64,000 bases of DNA from Bin80 sp965220365 (GTDB lineage Bacteria; Bacteroidota; Rhodothermia; Rhodothermales; Bin80), in assembly GCA_965220365.1 (NCBI GenBank), contig OZ244823.1, positions 434,001 to 498,000 on the forward strand, read 5' to 3'. The stretch's first letter is position 1. Each line of letters starts with the position of its first letter. Position numbers and translations under genes: made by a program. Positions 44,977 through 53,512 of the stretch are shown piece by piece. The notes below the pieces were generated by a model that did no database searches, had not been told where the DNA came from, and was given only the letters and a program-made list of their open reading frames with translations.

Positions 44977-45372
44977 ATGGCAACCCCTACTGAATTTATC
45001 GCCATCGGACGTCGTAAAACTTCGACAGCCCGGGTTTATTTGCGCCTGGGTTCCGGTAACATCCTTGTCAATCGCCGCTCGATTGAAGAGTACTTCAAAA
45101 TGGAAACCCGTCGCAGAGTTCTGCTCTCCCCCTTTGAGGTCACCGGCACAACCGGATTGTACGATCTGGTCGTGAACGTAAAAGGAGGCGGACTCACCGG
45201 ACAATCGGAAGCGATCCGGCTTGGCACATCTCGTGCGCTTGTGCAAGCGGATGAAGAACGGCGGAAGCCCCTGCGGGATGCCGGCTTCCTGACGCGTGAT
45301 CCCCGAATGGTGGAACGAAAAAAATATGGTCGCCCCAAGGCACGTAAACGGTTTCAGTTCTCCAAACGATAA
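44977..45372 (+). CDS. rpsI: Ribosomal protein S9
   Basis: 131 residues from MATPTEFIAIGRRKTSTARV; an upstream TTG at 44947 would overlap rplM. C-terminal KKYGRPKARKRFQFSKR is the invariant S9 tail that reaches the decoding centre. It lies 26 bp after rplM. Confidence 0.97.
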   Translation: MATPTEFIAIGRRKTSTARVYLRLGSGNILVNRRSIEEYFKMETRRRVLLSPFEVTGTTGLYDLVVNVKGGGLTGQSEAIRLGTSRALVQADEERRKPLRDAGFLTRDPRMVERKKYGRPKARKRFQFSKR

Positions 45373-45489
45373 CTCCGTCACTTTCACATTTAATTTTCAT
45401 CTCGCACAGGACTTGATGCATAGCCGGGTGCCTTCCTGGTTGGCCAATGCAAGTGATCGTTCTGGCGGCTTAACCCAACTCAACCCATT

Positions 45490-46269
45490 ATGAGCAACCC
45501 TTTCTCTACATCGGATTCGTCCCAGCAACGTGTTTCTGTAGAAGATCTACTAAAGGCTGGTACGCATTTTGGTCATCTGACCAGTCGATGGAATCCCAAA
45601 ATGCGCAGCTACATCTTCATGCAGCGCAACGGGATTCATATTATTGACCTTCTGCAGACCCAAAAACTGCTTGAACAGGCGGCCGATGCCGCTGCCCGCT
45701 TTGCCCGGCAGGGAAAATCTGTTCTGTTCGTCGGAACGAAAAAACAGGCACGACAAACGGTCAGGGAAGCTGCTGAGTCCTGTGAATCTCCGTTTGTTGT
45801 GGAGCGATGGCTTGGGGGGACGCTGACGAATTTCCAGACGATTCGAAACAGTATTCGCCGTATGGAAGGGCTGGCAAAGATGGGCAAGGACGGTACACTG
45901 GATCAACTCAAAAAGAAGGAGCGCCTCATGAAGTCCCGTGAGTTGGACAAGCTCCAGCGAAACCTTGGGGGCATTGCTGCAATGCCCCGAACACCGGGAT
46001 GCCTCTTTGTGGTAGATATCCGCAGAGAGCGAATTGCTGTCAATGAGGCGCGCAAGCTTGGCATCCCAATCATTGCCATGGTCGACTCCAATTGTGATCC
46101 TGATCTGGTGAATTACGTGATTCCCTGCAATGACGACGCCTTCAAATCCATCCAGATCATTACGCAAACGATCGCCCAGGCTGTAAATGAAGGGCGAAAA
46201 GCCGCACAGATTGAATCGGCCAACAAAAAAGCAGAGAAAGAGAAGCGTAGCGAACAAAAAAAGAGTTAG
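45490..46269 (+). CDS. rpsB: Ribosomal protein S2
   Basis: 259 residues. VEDLLKAGTHFGHLTSRWNPKM, GIHIIDLLQT, KSVLFVGTKKQA, and NYVIPCNDDAFKSI are S2 hallmarks. The C-terminus is a Lys/Glu-rich helix. It follows rpsI after 117 bp and precedes tsf. Confidence 0.97.
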   Translation: MSNPFSTSDSSQQRVSVEDLLKAGTHFGHLTSRWNPKMRSYIFMQRNGIHIIDLLQTQKLLEQAADAAARFARQGKSVLFVGTKKQARQTVREAAESCESPFVVERWLGGTLTNFQTIRNSIRRMEGLAKMGKDGTLDQLKKKERLMKSRELDKLQRNLGGIAAMPRTPGCLFVVDIRRERIAVNEARKLGIPIIAMVDSNCDPDLVNYVIPCNDDAFKSIQIITQTIAQAVNEGRKAAQIESANKKAEKEKRSEQKKS

Positions 46270-46396
46270 ACACCAAAGCCATACTCACGGGTTGATGGCA
46301 CTGGCACAGATTTTCCCGAGATGAACCTCTTGCAAATCTCTGGCTGCCAACCGCCCGTGCTTGAACTTGCCAAGTTCTGTAAACACCTTTATCCTG

Positions 46397-47236
46397 ATGA
46401 ATAAAATATCTATTTCAGCAAGAGATGTGAAGCAACTCCGCGACAAGACCGGTGCGGGAATGATGGACTGCAAGCGTGCCCTCTCCGACGCAAATGGTGA
46501 CTTGGAAGCAGCAATTGACCTTTTGCGGAAGAAAGGCCAACGCGTTGCTGCAAAACGTGCTGACCGCGAAGCTCTTCAGGGGCTTGTAGTGACACGCATT
46601 GATGACTCCCGACACACTGGAATCATTGTTGAGGTGAACTGCGAAACGGATTTCGTCGCTCGGAACGAAGAATTTGTGTCGTTTGCGCATTCCGTGGCCG
46701 ATCTGATTTTGTCTGCACGCCCCTCGGATCTGGATGCCCTATTCTCTTTGTCCCTGAAAAATGGCCGTACCGTCGCAGAAACCCAGACAGACCTCACCGG
46801 CAAGATCGGTGAGAAACTGGGGGTTCGCCGATTTTCTGTTTTGTCTTCTGAAGAGGGCCAGGTGATTGACTATATCCATCCGGGATCCCGTCTGGCAGTT
46901 CTGGTCTCGCTAAATGGAAATGGCGACCTGACCGAAACTGGCAAAGATGTCGCCATGCAGGTTGCTGCCCTGAACCCCTTGGCCGCGCATCGCGAGGACG
47001 TACCACAGGAAACACAGGACAAAGAATTTGAAATCGGCAGGGAAGCCGCCCGACTTGAAGGAAAGCCCGAGCAAATCCTGGATCGGATTGCCAAGGGAAA
47101 ACTGGAGCGCTTCTTCAAGGACAACGTTCTGGTGGAGCAACCCTTTGTCAAAGATGCCTCGCTACGGGTTCGGGACATGCTCAGTAAAGCTGGAGCAGAA
47201 GTAAACGAATTTGTTCGGTGTGCACTCGGTGAATGA
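46397..47236 (+). CDS. tsf: Elongation factor Ts
   Basis: 279 residues from MNKISISARDVKQLRDKTGAG. N-terminal UBA-like domain with TGAGMMDCKRALSDANGDLEAAIDLLRKKG, then dimerisation core with VEVNCETDFVARNEEF. Nucleotide exchange factor for EF-Tu. Confidence 0.97.
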   Translation: MNKISISARDVKQLRDKTGAGMMDCKRALSDANGDLEAAIDLLRKKGQRVAAKRADREALQGLVVTRIDDSRHTGIIVEVNCETDFVARNEEFVSFAHSVADLILSARPSDLDALFSLSLKNGRTVAETQTDLTGKIGEKLGVRRFSVLSSEEGQVIDYIHPGSRLAVLVSLNGNGDLTETGKDVAMQVAALNPLAAHREDVPQETQDKEFEIGREAARLEGKPEQILDRIAKGKLERFFKDNVLVEQPFVKDASLRVRDMLSKAGAEVNEFVRCALGE

Positions 47237-47306
47237 CCCGACCCACCTGATAGCAAAAAGAACTACAGTACCGTGGGTACTATTGTATATAATTCCCATA
47301 GCAATC

Positions 47307-48041
47307 ATGCAAGACTCGCGGCCGAAACAACCTATTTACAAACGGGTCCTGGTAAAACTCAGTGGCGAAGCTCTTCTGGGAGATCAAGCTTTCGGAATTG
47401 ATTCCACTGTGCTCTCCGCCTGGGCAAAAGACTTGGAGGCTGTGGTCCAAAGCGGTATCGAATTAGCCCTCGTAATCGGCGGCGGAAATATTTCCAGGGG
47501 TGTCATGACCGCATCCCACAGAATGACCCGGGCCCATGGAGACTACATGGGGATGCTGGCAACGATGATCAACGCCATGGCTTTGCAGGATGCTCTAGAG
47601 CATCTGCATCTCGAAACCCGGTTACTGTCTAGTATCAAGATGGAAGAGATTGCGGAGCCTTTTATTCGGCGACGCGCCATCCGCCACCTTGAAAAAGGTC
47701 GTGTAGTCATCTTCGGTGGAGGAACCGGTAGTCCATACTTTACTACGGATACCGCTGCTGCGTTGCGCGCCCTAGAAATTGATGCGGACGTGTTTGTCAA
47801 AGCGACACGTGTAGATGGAATCTACTCTGCCGATCCTGAAGTGCACGAAAAAGCGGAACACTTCGCACAGATTGCCGGGCATGAAGTGATTCGCCAAGGG
47901 CTGAGGGTCATGGATAAAACTGCCTTCACCTTGTGTGAGGAGTCCAAGATGCCGATTGTTGTGTGCAATGTGAACGAGCCGGGTAATCTGCAAGGAATCG
48001 TCTTTGGGGAGAAAGTGGGCTCTTACGTACATTGGGACTAA
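47307..48041 (+). CDS. pyrH: UMP kinase
   Basis: 244 residues from the ATG at 47307 (MQDSRPKQPIYKRVLVKLSG). Amino acid kinase fold: KLSGEALLGD, ALVIGGGNISRG, HLEKGRVVIFGGGTGSPYFTTDTAAALRA. Phosphorylates UMP to UDP. Standard neighbour of tsf and frr. Confidence 0.97.
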   Translation: MQDSRPKQPIYKRVLVKLSGEALLGDQAFGIDSTVLSAWAKDLEAVVQSGIELALVIGGGNISRGVMTASHRMTRAHGDYMGMLATMINAMALQDALEHLHLETRLLSSIKMEEIAEPFIRRRAIRHLEKGRVVIFGGGTGSPYFTTDTAAALRALEIDADVFVKATRVDGIYSADPEVHEKAEHFAQIAGHEVIRQGLRVMDKTAFTLCEESKMPIVVCNVNEPGNLQGIVFGEKVGSYVHWD

Positions 48042-48051
48042 ATTTGTGACC

Positions 48052-48621
48052 ATGCTTGACGAACTTCTGGAACTACTTCTTTTGGAGAACACGGAGCAAA
48101 TGGAGCGCTCCTTGAACCATCTGAACAAAGAGTTGCGTGCCATTCGAGCGGGACGGGCGACGCCTGCCATGCTCCAAAATGTTCGCGTTGAGTTCTACGG
48201 CAGCGTTTCCCCTCTAAATCAACTCTCGACGATCAGCGCCCTCCAGCCGGATCTCTTAGTCGTGACTCCCTGGGACAAATCCTCGATTGATGCTATTGAA
48301 AAAGCAGTGCAGTCCGCAAACCTCGGACTGAACCCGTCCAATGACGGTACGCTGATCAGAATCCCTGTCCCACCGCTGACGGAAGAACGCCGAATCGCCC
48401 TTTGTAAACGGGTCCGACAAATCGGGGAGCAGGCGAAAATTTCGATCCGCAATATTCGTCGCAGTACAAAGGAGGAATTAAAAGCCACTCAGGTAGCAGA
48501 GAATCTTTCGGAAGATATGCGGTACTTCGCCGAAGAAAATTTGCAGAAAGAAACGGATCGCCTTATGGCAGCGATTGACAAGCTCCTTCGCGAGAAAGAA
48601 AAAGACATCATGGAAGTCTAG
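48052..48621 (+). CDS. frr: Ribosome recycling factor
   Basis: 189 residues from MLDELLELLLLENTEQMERS. LNKELRAIRAGRATPAML is the family signature, with VTPWDKSSIDAIEKAV and IPVPPLTEERR. Splits post-termination ribosomes with EF-G. The final G of its TAG stop is also the first base of the tRNA-Ser gene. Confidence 0.97.
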   Translation: MLDELLELLLLENTEQMERSLNHLNKELRAIRAGRATPAMLQNVRVEFYGSVSPLNQLSTISALQPDLLVVTPWDKSSIDAIEKAVQSANLGLNPSNDGTLIRIPVPPLTEERRIALCKRVRQIGEQAKISIRNIRRSTKEELKATQVAENLSEDMRYFAEENLQKETDRLMAAIDKLLREKEKDIMEV

Positions 48622-48708
48622 GAGAGGTGCCGGAGCGGCCTAACGGGCTCGCCTGGAAAGCGAGTGTACCCTAACCGGGTACCGAGGGTTCGAATCCCTC
48701 CCTCTCCG
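48621..48708 (+). tRNA. tRNA-Ser(GGA)
   Basis: Acceptor GGAGAGG/CCTCTCC, anticodon stem CTCGC/GCGAG with loop CTGGAAA (anticodon GGA), long class II variable arm (TGTACCCTAACCGGGTACC) and T-loop TTCGAAT. Overlaps the frr stop by one base, so it must be processed from the frr transcript or start within it. Confidence 0.96.
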
Positions 48709-48830
48709 CTCTTAGAAGAACACGCACGGTAAGCGCGCTCTTTACATCGAACACGGTTCGTGATTTTTCGTTTGCCCTGTTGAACTCAGGCGAGGTTGGC
48801 CTTTTTTCTCAACAGCATCTTTGCCTCTTC

Positions 48831-49391
48831 ATGATGTCACGACGGAAACTGGTTGGGCTGACGGCGCCAAGCGGTGCCGGAAAATCCAGTCTTGCTCAAC
48901 GGGTACTGGAAGAGTTCCCGTCTATGCTGTTGTCTGTATCTGTAACGACAAGGCCTCCGCGCTCCTATGAACAACATGGCCGGGAGTATTATTTCGTTTC
49001 CGTGCCGGAATTTGAGCGCCTAATTGCCGAAGAGGCCCTTCTCGAATACGAGGAAGTGTATCCTGGGCGTTTTTATGGGACACCGCTCTCTGCGCTCACA
49101 GAGTCCGATGCTCCTCTCTTACTGGATATTGACGTTAAGGGAGCTGCCCGGGTTCGCTCTGCTTACGGCGGATTTTTCATCTTCGTCGCTCCACCATCAG
49201 AAACTGAACTGAAAAACCGCTTGAACAACCGGGGAACAGAATCCGCAGAGACGCTTGATTTGCGGCTGCAAAGAGCAAAGCTTGAACTTACCTGTGCTGA
49301 TCAATTCGATGCACTCGTGGTAAACGATTCTCTTGATAGAGCTGCGATAGAAGCGATTGCACTAATTAAGGACTACCTTCACAATGGATGA
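48831..49391 (+). CDS. gmk: Guanylate kinase
   Basis: About 186 residues from the tandem ATG at 48831/48834 (MMSRRKLVGLTAPSGAGKSS). P-loop APSGAGKSSL, VSVTTRPPR and REYYFVS GMP-binding elements, LLLDIDVKGAARVR. Converts GMP to GDP. The 3' end overlaps coaBC by 8 bp; rpoZ, often between these genes, is absent here. Confidence 0.95.
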   Translation: MMSRRKLVGLTAPSGAGKSSLAQRVLEEFPSMLLSVSVTTRPPRSYEQHGREYYFVSVPEFERLIAEEALLEYEEVYPGRFYGTPLSALTESDAPLLLDIDVKGAARVRSAYGGFFIFVAPPSETELKNRLNNRGTESAETLDLRLQRAKLELTCADQFDALVVNDSLDRAAIEAIALIKDYLHNG

Positions 49392-50598
49392 ATCAAGCCG
49401 AATTGCGGAACTGCATGGTAAGCGTCTTCTTCTTGGCGTGACTGGAAGTATTGCTGCATACAAGGCTGCCGAATTGATTCGACGGCTGCGAAAGCTTGGC
49501 ACCGAAGTACAGGTTCTGGCAACGCAGGGGGCATCCGAGTTTATCTCACCGACAACTCTGGCAACCTTGTCTGGTCGGAGCGTACTCACAGATCTGTTCG
49601 ATGGGACAGAAGAGGACACCTGGACCCAGCACATCACTCTGGGGCATTGGGCAGATCTCTTTGTAATTGCACCTACAACAGCCCAGACTCTGGCAAAATT
49701 GGCGAATGGGTTTTCGGACAATATGCTGACCGCAACCGCACTGGCGGCCCGCTGCCCGATACTGGTGTGCCCGGCCATGGATCATGATATGTACATGCAC
49801 CCTTCCGTCCGCTTGAACCTGAAACGTCTACAGGGATTCGGCTACCACGTTTTACCTCCTAGTTATGGAGAACTGGCCAGTGGGCTCGTTGGGTTAGGGC
49901 GTCTCCCGGATATGGAAGATATTCTCGAACGGATTGCGTCTCTTCTGCCTGACGAGTTGCGTGGCAAACACGCTCTGGTTACTGCCGGCCCCACACGCGA
50001 GCCAATCGATCCCGTTCGAGTTTTGACCAACCATTCGACCGGTACGATGGGCTTTGCTCTTGCCAGAGATCTTGTCCGGCGCGGAGCACAGGTGACGCTG
50101 GTGACCGGTCCTACGTTATTAAACACTCCCGATGGGGTGCGGCGCATTGATATCACTACGAGCGCAGAAATGCTTGAGGCGGTCTTGGCCCATAAGGATG
50201 CGGATCTTGTCTTTATGGCAGCGGCTGTGGCGGATTACGCGCCAGAGGAGACTCACTCCTCCAAAATCAAGAAACAGGAGGATCAACTTACACTCCGGCT
50301 GCATCGAACCTCCGATATCCTCGCGAAGCTGGGAAAACGGCGTCGGAATGATCAAGTCCTGGTCGGCTTCGCCATGGAGACGGAAAACGGTCTTGCGAAC
50401 GCCCGAAAAAAACTCGCCGAGAAAAACCTAGACTGGATTGTCCTCAACAACCTGAACGAAGAAGGTGCCGGCTTCGGTACGGAAACCAATCGCGTGACTC
50501 TCATCGGGAAAGATGGCTCGTCCTTTCCATTGGAGGTAATGTCGAAACAGGAGGTTGCCACGGCCCTTCTGGATCGAATCTTGACTGATTGTGCATAA
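49384..50598 (+). CDS. coaBC: CoaBC, bifunctional PPC synthetase/decarboxylase
   Basis: 404 residues. N-terminal flavin decarboxylase (about 15-185: LLGVTGSIAAYKAAELIR, catalytic HxxxG region HITLGHWAD, CPAMDHDMYMHP), and C-terminal synthetase (about 195-400: VTAGPTREPIDPVRVLTNHSTG, VFMAAAVADYAP, KIKK). Two steps of coenzyme A synthesis. The stop codon lies within a DnaA-box-like motif. Confidence 0.96.
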   Translation: MDESSRIAELHGKRLLLGVTGSIAAYKAAELIRRLRKLGTEVQVLATQGASEFISPTTLATLSGRSVLTDLFDGTEEDTWTQHITLGHWADLFVIAPTTAQTLAKLANGFSDNMLTATALAARCPILVCPAMDHDMYMHPSVRLNLKRLQGFGYHVLPPSYGELASGLVGLGRLPDMEDILERIASLLPDELRGKHALVTAGPTREPIDPVRVLTNHSTGTMGFALARDLVRRGAQVTLVTGPTLLNTPDGVRRIDITTSAEMLEAVLAHKDADLVFMAAAVADYAPEETHSSKIKKQEDQLTLRLHRTSDILAKLGKRRRNDQVLVGFAMETENGLANARKKLAEKNLDWIVLNNLNEEGAGFGTETNRVTLIGKDGSSFPLEVMSKQEVATALLDRILTDCA

Positions 50599-50609
50599 CG
50601 TGTGCATAA
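50590..50609 (-). promoter_or_regulatory. Pair of DnaA-box matches upstream of udg-dnaB
   Basis: Two copies of TGTGCATAA (TTATGCACA on the minus strand, fitting the TTATNCACA consensus) at 50590-50598 and 50601-50609, spaced 11 bp apart, followed by an AT-rich stretch with another weaker match near 50655. The location suggests DnaA control of the glycosylase-dnaB transcript, or a DnaA-titration or origin element. Confidence 0.5.
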
Positions 50610-50705
50610 AATGTAGGTAACTGCCGAAGTTTCTCGACAGGATTACACAATAATTGCACAGTATTTTTATCTCGCGCGGGTACAACTGCTTTGGCTTTCA
50701 AGTAC

Positions 50706-51407
50706 ATGTGTGCAATGATCACGGCTCTTCATCACCTTAAGGACAGCCTCTTCGCGGAGGCAGGCCTACACGGTCCGCTTATCCCATTAGAGCAAACAAA
50801 TTTGTTTGCACGAAAGATTATGGACCTGGTTGACGCACAGAACCCTGTACACCAAATCCGGTCCCTGGATGCGCTCCAGGACTACGTAGACTCCTCGGTT
50901 CTCGTTCCAATTGATGCACAGCGTACGCATGCTGTTTTTGGTGAGGGAAACCCACAGGCAAACATCATGCTTGTTGGCGAGGCACCTGGAGCGGACGAAG
51001 ATCGGCAGGGAAGGCCCTTTGTCGGTCGGGCTGGCCAACTGCTTGATAAAATGATCGCGGCAATCCATCTATCCCGGAATGAGATCTTTATTGCAAATAT
51101 TCTCAAATCCCGACCTCCCAAGAACCGTGACCCGAAGCCTGACGAGATTGCTGCCCATTTACCAGTTCTCTACCGGCAAATGTCCCTTATTCAACCTAAA
51201 TTCATCCTCTGTCTGGGACGGATTGCTTGTCAGACTTTGCTTGGAACCGATGCTCCTCTTGGAAAACTGCGAGGACAGGCTCACCCCTACCATGGAAGCA
51301 CGCTGCTTGCCACCTATCACCCAGCAGCCCTTTTACGAAATCAGAACTGGAAGCGACCAACTTGGGAAGACTTGAAACTCCTACGACAGCTGTACTCGGC
51401 CCTATAG
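50706..51407 (+). CDS. Family-4-like uracil-DNA glycosylase without iron-sulfur cysteines
   Basis: About 233 residues (ATG 50706 or 50715). Clear family-4 UDG core: VFGEGNPQANIMLVGEAPGADEDRQGRPFVGRAGQLLDK (motif A) and TYHPAALLRN (motif C). In family 4 enzymes four Cys bind a 4Fe-4S cluster. Here the expected C-x2-C position reads SSVLVP, the Cys after NILK is Ser (NILKSRPP), and the fourth position (EIAAH) is His. The only Cys residues lie elsewhere (N-terminus and ILCLGRIACQ). Presumably removes uracil from DNA with a cluster-free fold. It ends 13 bp before dnaB. Confidence 0.88.
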   Translation: MCAMITALHHLKDSLFAEAGLHGPLIPLEQTNLFARKIMDLVDAQNPVHQIRSLDALQDYVDSSVLVPIDAQRTHAVFGEGNPQANIMLVGEAPGADEDRQGRPFVGRAGQLLDKMIAAIHLSRNEIFIANILKSRPPKNRDPKPDEIAAHLPVLYRQMSLIQPKFILCLGRIACQTLLGTDAPLGKLRGQAHPYHGSTLLATYHPAALLRNQNWKRPTWEDLKLLRQLYSAL

Positions 51408-51420
51408 ACCCTCTAACACC

Positions 51421-52869
51421 ATGCAAAGCGAAGCAATTTCCTCTTGGGGCTCCATCCTGGTTCAGAATTTGCAGGATTCCTCGGGGCGTGTTCCCCCTCA
51501 GGCCGTTGATGTCGAAAGGTATGTCCTGGGGGCAACGTTGATTGATCCAGAGGCTGTGAGTATTGCAACAGAAATCTTGCCTGCGGATGCCTTCTATTTC
51601 CCGAAGCATAAAAAAATATATCAAGCCCTTCTAGATCTTTCTGCTAAGGGGCAACCCATAGATATCATTACGGTTGCCGAGCAATTGAGAGCAACAAAGC
51701 AACTAGACTTCGTTGGTGGCATGTCATACCTGAATGACCTTGCCGAACATGTCGCAACTTCCGCAAACACGGAATACCACGCACGCATCATAAGCCAGAA
51801 AGCTCTCTTGCGCAATCTTATTGGAGCAATGGGTAAGCGGATCACAGAAGCTTATGACCCGGCAACCGATGCGTTTGAGCTCCTTGATGCGGCAGAAAAG
51901 GACCTCTTTTCCATCTCTGAAAGCCAGGTCCGCAGGTCGGCAAAAAACTTAAAAGATGTCGTACGAGAAACGATTGATCATATCCAAAGCATTGCGGATC
52001 GACCAGAAGGTCTTTCTGGAGTAACTAGCGGGTTCACAGATCTCGACAAATTAACTGGCGGATGGCAAGACTCCGACCTGGTCATCATCGCTGGCCGGCC
52101 GTCAATGGGAAAAACTGCGTTTGCTCTGGCGTGCGCACGTAACGCTGCTTTGGCCTCCCAGAGCCCTGTAAGTTGCGCCATTTTCTCCCTAGAGATGAGC
52201 GCTAGGCAGTTAGCTCAGCGCCTGCTGACTTCCGAAGCCAAGGTAAATGCCCAGAATGCTCGTACGGGAAAGCTAAGCCAAAATGACCTTGAGGCTGTCG
52301 TGAGGGCCGCCTCAAACTTGAACCTTGCTCCGATTTTTATTGACGACTCGGATGGTTTGGGGGTCCTGGAGTTACGTGCCAAATGCCGCCGATTAAAGTC
52401 TGAGCACAATATTGGGCTTGTACTGGTTGACTACCTGCAACTCATGGAAGGGCGGGCCAGCAAGGATAACCGCGAGCAGGAAATCGCAAATATCTCCCGC
52501 TCTCTCAAAGGCCTTGCAAAAGAGCTTGACATTCCGGTGATTGCGCTCAGTCAGTTGAATCGAAACGCGGAGGATCGAAAAGACAGACGGCCGCAATTGT
52601 CGGACTTACGTGAGAGTGGTGCGATTGAACAGGACGCCGATGTTGTTGCATTTATTTATCGTGCGTCGTATTACGGTATTGAAGCTGATAAAGACGGTCA
52701 GCCAACCAAAGGCGTCGCGGAGATCATTGTTGGCAAGCACCGAAACGGCCCCACCGGGACCGTCAAGCTCAGCTTCGAGACGGACTTTGCCCGCTTCTCA
52801 AATCTCGAAACGTATCGGCGACAGGAGGACTATGCTCCCGACCTTGAAGACGACTCGCCTGTCTTCTGA
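51421..52869 (+). CDS. dnaB: DnaB, replicative DNA helicase
   Basis: 482 residues. N-terminal domain (AVDVERYVLGATLIDPEAV), linker, and RecA-like domain with Walker A IIAGRPSMGKTAFAL, FSLEMSARQLAQRLL, Walker B GLVLVDYLQLM, and ALSQLNRNAEDR...LSDLRESGAIEQDADVV. No intein. Hexameric helicase at the replication fork; possibly regulated with udg by the DnaA boxes upstream. Confidence 0.97.
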   Translation: MQSEAISSWGSILVQNLQDSSGRVPPQAVDVERYVLGATLIDPEAVSIATEILPADAFYFPKHKKIYQALLDLSAKGQPIDIITVAEQLRATKQLDFVGGMSYLNDLAEHVATSANTEYHARIISQKALLRNLIGAMGKRITEAYDPATDAFELLDAAEKDLFSISESQVRRSAKNLKDVVRETIDHIQSIADRPEGLSGVTSGFTDLDKLTGGWQDSDLVIIAGRPSMGKTAFALACARNAALASQSPVSCAIFSLEMSARQLAQRLLTSEAKVNAQNARTGKLSQNDLEAVVRAASNLNLAPIFIDDSDGLGVLELRAKCRRLKSEHNIGLVLVDYLQLMEGRASKDNREQEIANISRSLKGLAKELDIPVIALSQLNRNAEDRKDRRPQLSDLRESGAIEQDADVVAFIYRASYYGIEADKDGQPTKGVAEIIVGKHRNGPTGTVKLSFETDFARFSNLETYRRQEDYAPDLEDDSPVF

Positions 52870-52876
52870 TGTAATG

Positions 52877-52947
52877 AGGTGACGGGCGGATTCGAACCGC
52901 CGTACAAGGCTTTGCAGGCCTCTGCCTAGCCACTCGGCCACGTCACC
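52877..52947 (-). tRNA. tRNA-Cys(GCA)
   Basis: Minus strand: acceptor GGTGACG/CGTCACC, D-arm GCCGAGTGGCTAGGC, anticodon loop CTGCAAA (GCA), T-stem GGCGG/CCGCC with loop TTCGAAT. Convergent with dnaB, 7 bp from its stop. Confidence 0.95.
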
Positions 52948-52948
52948 T

Positions 52949-53227
52949 TGGCACGCCCGGCAGGACTCGAACCTGCAACCTGCGGATTCAGGTTTGTGCC
53001 GGTTTCCCGACTCCCTGGACTATCTCTTCACCTTTTTCAGTTATGCCTGAAGGAAGGGGTGGCCGTCTAGTCTCTACACCTTCCCCGTAGGGCTTGGCTC
53101 GGGATTACCGTGAACCTTTGTTCCGTAGGCTTCCCCGAATTTGACCACTTACTCGCTGGTCGTTTCCAGCCAGCGGCCCGCTTTTGCTGCAGAAGTCCGC
53201 TGCTCTATCCAGTTGAGCTACGGGCGC
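52949..53227 (-). tRNA. tRNA-Arg(TCT) interrupted by a group I intron
   Basis: The 5' half (53227-53191) reads GCGCCCGTAGCTC...GCGGACTTCT and the 3' half (52988-52949) AATCCGCAGGTTGC...CGGGCGTGCCA. Joined, they give anticodon stem GCGGA/TCCGC with loop CTTCTAA (anticodon TCT) and acceptor GCGCCCG/CGGGCGT (one G-T wobble), with G73 and an encoded CCA. The 202-nt insertion lies between anticodon base 36 and base 37. The other tRNAs in the window show no encoded CCA. Confidence 0.93.
52989..53190 (-). ncRNA. Group I intron in tRNA-Arg
   Basis: 202 nt without an ORF. The four conserved elements are present in order on the minus strand: P (AATTCGGGGAAGCCTACGG), Q (AATCCCGAGCCAAGCCC), R (GTGTAGAGACTAGACGG at 53079-53063) and S (AAGAGATAGTCC at 53028-53017). 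The 5' exon ends in U and the intron ends in G, as required. P1 can form between exon UCU plus intron GC and intron GCGGG, giving the splice-site U-G pair. Size and site are like the small tRNA introns of subgroup IC3 (tRNA-Leu of cyanobacteria, tRNA-Ile of Azoarcus). Confidence 0.92.
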
Positions 53228-53257
53228 CTGTATGTAATAGAACTGATATCCGCACAG

Positions 53258-53331
53258 TCGGGGCGGCCGGATTTGAACCGACGACTTCTGCGTCCCAAAC
53301 GCAGTGCTCTACCGGGCTGAGCTACGCCCCG
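53258..53331 (-). tRNA. tRNA-Pro(TGG)
   Basis: Minus strand: acceptor CGGGGCG/CGCCCCG, D-arm GCTCAGCCCGGTAGAGC, anticodon stem CTGCG/CGCAG with loop TTTGGGA (anticodon TGG), T-loop TTCAAAT. No encoded CCA. Confidence 0.96.
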
Positions 53332-53342
53332 AATCGGACGGT

Positions 53343-53510
53343 CTACGTGATGGCCTTCAATTCCGCTCGAACGTCTTCCTGGGGAACTATTTTTTCTCTG
53401 AAGCGGAAGCTCCCGTTTGGCTTCTTTTCCGCAATAATGAGCTTGGCCATCACTTTTCGCTCTTGACGGCGCTTGAGGACCTTGTCTCCAAACGATTGTT
53501 TCTTGGCCAT
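53343..53510 (-). CDS. DUF4295 family small protein
   Basis: 55 residues, MAKKQSFGDKVLKRRQERK then VMAKLIIAEKKPNGSFRFRE and KIVPQEDV. Strongly basic, ribosomal-protein-like. DUF4295 genes follow rpmB-rpmG in Bacteroidota, exactly as here (2 bp after the rpmG stop). Probably ribosome-associated; exact role unknown. Confidence 0.85.
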   Translation of the reverse strand: MAKKQSFGDKVLKRRQERKVMAKLIIAEKKPNGSFRFREKIVPQEDVRAELKAIT

Positions 53511-53512
53511 CT

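Noticed and set aside
45550..46257. 235-residue minus-strand frame inside rpsB
   Set aside because: Antisense to ribosomal protein S2, no independent features.
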